64,000 nt of DNA from Verticillium longisporum (taxonomy: Eukaryota; Ascomycota; Sordariomycetes; Glomerellales; Plectosphaerellaceae), in the NCBI GenBank assembly GCA_019188255.1, contig JAETXT010000006.1, forward strand, positions 2,604,001-2,668,000, in the 5' to 3' direction. Under the pieces are notes generated by a model. The model was not told the origin of the DNA and did not search any database. It saw nothing but the letters and a program-made list of their open reading frames with translations. Below are positions 57,728 through 64,000 of this stretch, piece by piece. Each line of letters opens with the position of its first letter. The first letter of the stretch is position 1. The translations under genes were made by a program, and so were the position numbers.

Positions 57728-58750
57728 CTAGGCATTCTGGTCGACACGGATCAAGCAAGAGCCCATGCCAGTCACCTTGGTCCACTGCTCGTGCGGCTCT
57801 CTGATGTTGTCGAGGTCCCAGATCTTCTTGATCGGCGCTTTGAACTTGCCTTCGGCCAGCAGCTGCAAGACGGCCTGCAGATCCGGCACGTACGTGTCGC
57901 GGGTGCGGTCGATGTAGTAGAACCCCGCGCTGCGCTTCGTCCACAGACACCCGTTCTTGGCCAGGAGCTTGAGCGTCCCCGGCAGCTGCGACCTCGGCTT
58001 GGCGCTGCCGGCCTGTACGGCGTTGAGGTTGCCGCCGAAACCGACGAGGCGGCTGGGCTCGTCGCGCACGAGAATCTCCCACGGCTCGTCATAGCCCTCG
58101 AAGGCGAGCGCGTCGTTCACGACGTGTGCGCCGCCGCGCGCCCGCATCTCGCCCATCCACGCCTTGTCCGTGTACACGAACGGCGTGACACCCAGGCGGC
58201 GCAGCGCCTCGTGGTTGCGCAGTGACGCCGTGCCGTAGACGTCGGCCCCCTCGAGCAGGCAGAGCGTCAGGGTGGCATAGCCCACGGCGCCGCTGAGGCC
58301 GTGGATGAAGATGCGCTTGCCCTGGCCCACGAGCGTCGTGGCCCGGTGCACGAGGCCGTACGCCGTGTTCCAGTCGAGCACGGCCGCGAGCGCCGAGCGC
58401 GTGTCGACGCTCGGGGGCACGGCGACGAGATATTTTTCCTCGACGTTGATCTTGTCTGCCTCCGAGTCGTACACTGTCACGGCGCCCACGAGGTCGCCTG
58501 GTCGGAATTTGTTCGACTTTCGACCGTTGACGGCGACGCGGCCAACGAAGCAGTACCCCGGATATAGGGGCGCCGTCTTCTGCTGCGGGTACATGCCCAG
58601 ACGCATGTTGATGTCGGCGCCGGAGAAGCCTGAGTAGATGACGTCGACCTGCACCTCGTTCTTCCCGGGAGCGTCGATCGTCTCGGTGACGATCTTGACA
58701 TGGGAGGCATCCCCAAACCCCGAGATGAGTGCCCTGCGAATGGTAGTCAT
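57728..58750 (-). CDS. MDR-superfamily oxidoreductase (zinc-less quinone reductase-like)
   Basis: Single exon, 340 aa, MTTIRRALISGFGD to RVDQNA. The GroES-like N-terminal half has VQVDVIYSGFSGADINMRLGMYP and LYPGYCFVGRVAVNG with FRPGDLVGAV. The nucleotide-binding half has ALAAVLDWNTAYGLVHR and IFIHGLSGAVGYATLTLC, a G-x-S-G-A-V-G NADPH loop typical of quinone oxidoreductases. The catalytic and structural zinc cysteines of classical alcohol dehydrogenases are absent, so a zinc-independent reductase of enones or quinones is likely. Codon use is strongly G/C at the third base. There is no signal or membrane helix. The substrate is unknown. It is transcribed in the same direction as the histidine kinase, which starts 724 bp downstream of its stop. 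Confidence 0.85.
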   Translation of the reverse strand: MTTIRRALISGFGDASHVKIVTETIDAPGKNEVQVDVIYSGFSGADINMRLGMYPQQKTAPLYPGYCFVGRVAVNGRKSNKFRPGDLVGAVTVYDSEADKINVEEKYLVAVPPSVDTRSALAAVLDWNTAYGLVHRATTLVGQGKRIFIHGLSGAVGYATLTLCLLEGADVYGTASLRNHEALRRLGVTPFVYTDKAWMGEMRARGGAHVVNDALAFEGYDEPWEILVRDEPSRLVGFGGNLNAVQAGSAKPRSQLPGTLKLLAKNGCLWTKRSAGFYYIDRTRDTYVPDLQAVLQLLAEGKFKAPIKKIWDLDNIREPHEQWTKVTGMGSCLIRVDQNA

Positions 58751-59010
58751 GTCTCGTCTTGTGTGACTGTGTGTGCTATTGTGAGTGAACGATGTTGTTT
58801 GACTGTGTGAGTTGTATTGGTAGTTGCCTGATATCGTTGGCTCAGTGAGCCAAATGGTTGTGAGATTGGGAATTGTCTGAAAGCTATTGCTTCGAATAGA
58901 GGAAGACTAAACAGACACCTTGGCATTGACTTATATACTTCTGCCTACTCATATCAAGCACAGCAAACTCTCACACCATATGCAGCCACAAATCGGCAGG
59001 ATTGCAGTAT

Positions 59011-59135
59011 GCGAGGTTCGGACGTTGCGTTGCGCCGTTGCGAACTCGTTTCGAGCACAGCATCATCGATCACGACCTGCAACCACCAAAAGGCAGCTTC
59101 ACGACTCGCGGTTCGGGCGTTGCGTTACGGCGAAC
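59011..59135. repeat. Imperfect direct repeat, two ~30-bp copies
   Basis: Copy 1 (59011-59045) and copy 2 (59106-59135) share GGTTCGGRCGTTGCGTT and a trailing GCGAAC. Spacing is about 95 bp. Confidence 0.6.
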
Positions 59136-59953
59136 TGTCATCGCCAGCTTACAGATCAGTCGTGGGCCCTTGCACATTCGAAACCTGGCTTCACTGGCAG
59201 TTCAGGCCGGCGGAGCGCCGTACTCGGACATCTGCTCATCGTGTTCGCGCCCAATCTCGTGCCTAGGAACCCCGCGAGAAACACGCGAGACAGGGGCGAG
59301 CAGTGTCGATCGCTGGCGCTTCGTCAGCTTCTGCGAGGCACTGCCCCATTTCGAACGTCCAGACCAGTGTCTCGATTACAGTGTACGCGGAATCAGACAG
59401 CCACGGCTTACTGCTGACGCGCGGGTGTATGGGTAGACGTCGATTTTGTCTTTCGATGGGTAGCTAGGGTTTCTTTCAAATTTTGCCTTGCTCAAGGTGA
59501 TCGCATGGCGGTCTGGCCAGTTCAGGCAACAGATAATTTGGGCTGGATTTTCGAGCAAGTTCTGCTGTCGTATTGCAACAGGCTGAGATATCTGACGTAT
59601 CGGCATCATGTACATGGCATGGAACAGCCGCCAATACAGGACACCTTCAGAGTCAACCTGTCGATACAAGCGCGGCGCGAAGCAGCATGCGCGCGGTTGT
59701 GATTACGAGTAAACTCGCGACGCTTGGTCCCTGCCAACAGCAGCACACCAGAGAACGTCAGTCAAGTCGGCTGACAAGCTTCACTGCAACTCCAGCGCAG
59801 AGAAACGATCGGAGAGAATTCCGGCGTCACGATACCAAGCCCGGAAAACGGAAAAGATCGGGGACGCTGAGACAGGCCAGGAACCGTGTCATCTGTCGAT
59901 ACCGGCTACGCACATGTGGCATCTTCTGACGATGCCGCTTTTGTCGCGGGTGC

Positions 59954-59974
59954 GCACGCAGCACGCAGCACGCA
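59954..59974. repeat. Tandem repeat, 3 copies of GCACGCA
   Basis: Three head-to-tail copies of a 7-bp unit in non-coding DNA. Confidence 0.85.
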
Positions 59975-61644
59975 GCGGCAGCCCAGGGAGCGACCCGAAT
60001 CTCAACCCACCGGACCGGTTCAGACCACGGACGGCAGACGGGGGGTGGAAACTCAGAGGTCCCTGGGCGAGCGGGACCCTATCTAGCCGGTCAAATCTCG
60101 TCTCCATGACCCGTTGCCCGCCGTCTGCGGTCTGTGGGAGCTAACAGGCCAGTTGAGCTATCTGAGGTGGTCTCAGCTTGACCGACGGCGCTCTGCGTCA
60201 GCTGGTAAAACGCGCCGCTGGGGACATAGTGGGCGCACCCCGGGTTTTTCCTGTCCTTCGTGGTTTTGGTCGCTGAGGAATATGCTGGCGGGCGGGCGCG
60301 TGGCCATATGGGCCATGACTCGGTACTCACAGTAGCCGCCGCCTGGTCAGCCCTCCCAGCCAGAATAGCTAGATACATGTAGAACAGGGAGGGCGATTGA
60401 TGGGATGGATTGGAGCCGGTATCTCCGAAAAGGTGGCCTGGCTGCCAGGAAGATATGCATGCCAGACCTGTCACCGACCGGCATCTAGGGGTGCGGGCCA
60501 TACACGAGCTGGCGGTCCATTCGGCGTCGAACGATGGATCTTGCCCTTGAGTTACATTGATGCGCTACGCTGGCCTGGGGACATGAGTCGCCGCTGAAGC
60601 GAGGTTCCTCACATTACGACCAAGTCCGTCACAGTCCCCATCCAAGGCCCCTAGTTCCCCGATGCGCTTGCTTGGCTGGTCAACTGGAGCCCCCGAGAAG
60701 CCAGAAGGGGACTCGCCAGGCCCATCTCCCCGCGCGGGGTTCGGCAGGTTTGTCAAGCTTTCGCTCGCAATTGATGGGGAACCTTGTCGTGGTTTTGGTC
60801 ACGTTTGGAAGGGCTCTGGAAGACCAAAGTGCCAGCTCCAGCGGCCCGTCGTCTTGGAGGTGGCGTTGAGGTTATCGAGTTTGTGATCGGCCTCTCGGAA
60901 GATTGATAGGCTGGCACAACAGGGAAGAGATAACACAGACGACAGGCAGAGTGACCTCATATGATCTACATCATATCATCTACACGGCAGTCCAGCAGCA
61001 GGCCACGGATATGAGCGTGATTAATCGACTGCAGTCACATATCCAGGGGACGATAGATAGCAAGCACGTTACCCCAGAGAACCGCGGACACTCAGACACA
61101 TTGGGTCGGTCTTATCTCTCGTCTGACGAAACCACCATACCAAAGAAGGGCCCAGCGACCGCGCCGCGACTCAAGACAGGGCGAGATCCCAGTGCCCCCC
61201 CCCTTATGTCCGTATGTCCCGCCAAACTGCACCGGCCCGGCCTCGATACACAGCGGACCGGCACTTGGGCTCGCGCTTGGGTGGTTCTCGACCCTTGCCG
61301 ACGCCAACCCGCTAGCCATTCTGTGTCTGGCGTGGCAGTCTACCCCAGTTTTGAGCCTCTCTATTGTAACCCCAAGTCTCTCACGATAGGGCCCCAAGCT
61401 TGTATCAACTACCATCTCCGGTCCCCACCACTAGCATCATGGCAGGGAGTACTAATAACTCGAGATCGCCACGTCCTCTGATGGCTCTCTCCTCTCTCCC
61501 CTATCCTCTCCCAGCTTCCTTTGCTTCACGTCCCATCGCCGAGGCATAGCTGAGTCGACCACCCCATTCAGACTTGTACTCGCCAAACCCTGTCTCTCTA
61601 TTGTCATCGCTCAGCCCTCGGACTCCCACACCCACGAGCGAATC

Positions 61645-63473
61645 ATGAAGACTGAAGACGGCATCAACGCCGTAGAGAGCCGTGTTGACGGCTCTCAGGT
61701 GGACGTTGACCTCAAGAATGACAGCTCCGACGGCATGGCAGCCAAGTACGGCGAGACACATCGCGGCCTCAAGCCCCGGCACGTCCACCTCATGGCTATT
61801 GGTGGCTCCATCGGCGTCGGTCTTTGGGTTGGCATTGGCAGCGTCCTCAGCAAGGCCGGCCCCCTTTCGCTGATCCTGGGCTACGCCTTCTGGGGTTGCT
61901 TCTTCATCTGGCCTCTGTACCTCTGCGTCGCCGAAATGTGCGCCTACCTGCCTGTTCGCGGGTCCATCTTCACCCTCGCCGCCCGCTTCGTTGATCCAGC
62001 TGTTGGCTTCGCCATGGGATGGACGTACTTTTTCGCCAGTACCATGCTCGTGTGCGTAGAGTACAGCGCCGTCGCCACCGTCATGCAGTACTGGGACCGC
62101 GACACGAATCCGGCCGCCTGGATCGCCATGGCCATGGTCGTCTGCTTCCTCCTCAACGTCGTCGCCGTGCGCTGGTTCGGCGAGTCCGAGTTCATCATGG
62201 CCTCGACCAAGGTCCTGCTGCTGCTCGGTCTCGTCCTCATCACGCTCATCACCATGTCGGGCGGCAACCCCCAGGGTGACGCCTACGGCTTCCGCAACTG
62301 GGGCGCCGGCGCCATGCACTCGTACTACGCCGAGGGCGGCACCGGCCGTCTGCTCGGCTGGTGGTCCGTCGTCATCTACGCCGGCTTCACCATTGCCGGC
62401 CCCGACATGATCGCCCTCGCGGCCGGAGAGATCCAGAACCCGCGCCGCACCATTCCCCGCGTCGCCCAGCTCATCTTTTACCGCATCGTCGGTTTCTACG
62501 TCGTCGGTGTCCTGGCTGTTGGTATCATCTGCTCCTCGCGCGACCCTCGCCTGGTCGGTGCCATCAAGAACGGCGAGCCCGGCGCTGCCGCCAGTCCTTG
62601 GGTCATTGGCATCGAGAACCTCGGCATCGGCTTCCTGCCACACCTGATCAACGCCCTGATCATGCTTTCCGGATGGTGAGTGAAGCCGGCACAGCAGTTC
62701 ATCAGCCTCACGTCGGCCGTGCTAACCAGCGTTCAGGTCTTGCGGCAACGCCTACCTCTACTCTTCCTCCCGCACCCTCTACGGTCTCGCTCGCTGTACG
62801 TTGTCCTCCTCCTCATACCGTCTCGGTGTCCTCTCCGAAACGCCAAACTGACAGCTTCTCTTTCCTCTTCACAGCCGGCCAAGCCCCCGCCATCCTCCTC
62901 AAGTGCACCAAAGCAGGCGTGCCCATCTACTGCGTCCTCGTCGTCTCAGCCATCACGTGCATCACCTTCCTCGTGTCCTCCAACTCGGCCGTCGAGGTCT
63001 TCTTCTGGTTCGTCGACCTGACGACGACGGCCCTCATCGCCACGTACACCTTCATGCTCGTCACGTACCTGGGCTTCTACCGCGCCCGCAAGGCCCAGGG
63101 CCTCGCGGGCCAGTACCTCCCCCACGTCGCGCCCCTGGCGCCCTACGCCCCCCTCCGGGCGCGCCTCTGCGGCTGCACGGCGCTCGACTTTGTCGGCTCC
63201 GACGTCTTCTCGCCCTTTAGCATCCGCGGCTTCGTCACGTCCTACTTTGCCCTGCTGTGGGCGGCCGTCATGTTCGGCGTCGGCCGCTTCCTCGTGTGGA
63301 AGCGCGGCGGCAAGATGGGCTTCATCGCGGCCAAGGACGCCGACCTCGTCAGCGGCAAGGACGAGATTGACGAGGAGTGCCGCCACTGGGAGGAGGGCGG
63401 TATCGAGGAGGTCGAGAAGGCCAGGCTTGCCGAGATGAGCGTTGGCAGGCGGACTTGGGAGAGGATGTGGTAG
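61645..63473 (+). CDS. APC-superfamily amino-acid permease (YAT type)
   Basis: Three exons: 61645-62675, 62737-62795 and 62875-63473, with introns of 61 and 79 nt; 562 aa. After a ~45-residue polar N-terminus comes RGLKPRHVHLMAIGGSIGVG, then LWVGIGSVLSKAGPLSLIL, the diagnostic start of yeast/fungal amino-acid transporters. About twelve membrane helices follow, including FIWPLYLCVAEMCAYLP, YAGFTIAGPDMIALAAGE and NPRRTIPRVAQLIFYRIV. The splices give LSGWSCGNAYLYSSSRTLYG and then GLARSGQAPAILLKCTKAG, conserved in this family. The end is soluble and charged. It is a proton-coupled plasma-membrane importer; the amino acid carried is not readable. Together with the AAAP transporter and LYS2 it adds to an amino-acid-rich neighbourhood, though the genes are far apart. 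Confidence 0.92.
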
Positions 63474-63844
63474 AGCGTCTTTTTTTTTGGAGGGGGGTTC
63501 TTTTGATTTTGGGAGAGCGCGGTCCGTAGAGGTTAGACCAATGTTATCTGGCTTGCAGAGTGTTAGCAATGACGAATTTGTACTTACGGCTTGCTTGTGC
63601 TCGAGACTTAAGAATAGAGGACGAGGTTGTACATTGCCTTCTTGGTGGAAGTACGAAAACGTGACAGTCACCATGACATTATCACTGAGTCTCCCAGGTA
63701 TCAAACATGATGTACAATAAAACTAGACTCCAGATATCGAGCATCTTCAGCTGCACCATAAATAGACCTCATAAGCTCATCCCAGAAACGCCACCGAACA
63801 CAAAGATGCAACACACGGCATGATCCAGACCTGGAACCCAATCA
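63474..63844. other. Convergent 3' region
   Basis: About 0.37 kb between the APC permease stop and the stop of the right-edge gene. Contains a T9 run near 63481. Nothing else was seen. Confidence 0.45.
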
Positions 63845-64000
63845 TTAAACCCCCCAGCCGTTCGACCTCGACCCTGCCGGTCCCATGTTCTCCAAATCCA
63901 GACCGTACCCGTACCCGAGCACGGCCGACAGTCCCTCCAGCATCGGCACCGACCCAAAGTGCTCGTCCATGCCGAACATGGGCCCCGCCCCAGGCGGCAT
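63845..64000 (-). CDS. C-terminal end of a gene cut by the right window edge
   Basis: The frame is open from base 64000 down to a TAA at 63847-63845, giving 51 codons that end SRSNGWGV. The peptide (MPPGAGPMFGMDEHFGS, then VPMLEGLSAVLGYGYGLDLE) looks like a natural C-terminus: Gly/Met-rich, mildly acidic, with a regular amphipathic stretch and good codon use. The start, length and family lie outside the window. Such tails occur in fungal transcription regulators, but this is only a guess. Confidence 0.55.
   Translation of the reverse strand: MPPGAGPMFGMDEHFGSVPMLEGLSAVLGYGYGLDLENMGPAGSRSNGWGV

Larger units (their letters stand above)
58751..61644. other. 2.9 kb intergenic region
   Basis: It separates two divergent genes (MDR oxidoreductase and APC permease). 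It holds a partial direct repeat at 59011-59045/59106-59135 and a 7-bp tandem repeat at 59954-59974. Open frames to ~190 codons (58920-59436; 60903-61481) are low-complexity with no domains. No tRNA-like cloverleaf was recognised. Confidence 0.5.

Noticed and set aside
58920..59436. Overlapping ~145-165 codon frames upstream of the MDR gene
   Set aside because: Low-complexity Arg/Ser/Thr composition in two frames at once, over an imperfect repeat; no domain or splice logic.
61501..62643. 380-codon minus-strand frame opposite the APC permease
   Set aside because: Antisense shadow of a real transporter; the composition is Asp/Gly/Glu-rich and lacks motifs.
1..64000. CRISPR arrays, bacterial-style operons, ribosome binding sites, secondary-metabolite cluster
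   Set aside because: Introns, gene families and spacing are eukaryotic. No PKS, terpene synthase or multi-module NRPS is present; the only NRPS-like protein is primary-metabolism LYS2.
1..64000. tRNA or rRNA genes
   Set aside because: Visual scan for A/B-box and TTCGA-type arms found no cloverleaf with matching stems; a tRNAscan run would be decisive.

Overview
The window is nuclear DNA of a filamentous ascomycete (Pezizomycotina, probably Sordariomycetes; this assignment is inference). The evidence is short 45-130 nt GT-AG introns, CTAAC-like branch points, GC-rich third codon positions, and typical fungal families: a Zn2Cys6 regulator, a hybrid histidine kinase, a fungal DOCK protein, LYS2 alpha-aminoadipate reductase and SPT3. 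I saw no operons, tRNA, rRNA or CRISPR arrays. Twenty-two protein genes can be supported, two of them cut by the window edges. Most gene models had to be assembled by hand across introns.

0-13 kb: a hydrophilic repeat protein at the left edge (-), a GT2 glycosyltransferase (-), an AAA ATPase (+), SPT3 of the SAGA complex (-), a FAD oxidoreductase resembling delta(24)-sterol reductase (+), a tandem GFA/CENP-V protein (-) and a RidA-family protein (-). 14-20.3 kb: a ~2,055-residue DOCK-type Rho-GTPase exchange factor (-). 20.3-25.1 kb: a gene-poor island with a 284-bp inverted-repeat element (MITE-like), a three-copy degenerate repeat and a long poly(T) tract.

25-45 kb: a multi-exon, secretion-rich stretch. 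It holds a PAP2-family membrane protein (+), a family-4 rhamnogalacturonan lyase (+), a convergent Zn2Cys6 regulator (-), an SDR (+), a neutral amino-acid transporter (+), a secreted DUF1996 protein (+), a secreted FMN-dependent hydroxyacid oxidase (+) and a 13-exon secreted SGNH-hydrolase/FG-GAP repeat protein (-) with 16- and 20-nt micro-exons. 45-64 kb: LYS2 (+), a charged hypothetical protein (+), a GAF/HK/REC hybrid kinase (-), an MDR oxidoreductase (-), an APC amino-acid permease (+) and the last 51 codons of another gene at the right edge (-).

Three otherwise well-conserved genes (DOCK, PL4, Zn2Cys6) each need one extra base, in each case beside a short homopolymer run, to stay in frame. 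LYS2 carries one in-frame TAG. Assembly error, strain-specific loss of function and real decay cannot be separated from the sequence alone, but the repeated pattern favours homopolymer under-calling for the first three. TGASTCA (Gcn4/CPC1-type) sites lie 92-192 bp upstream of LYS2, the RidA gene and the amino-acid transporter, a possible shared cross-pathway control signal.
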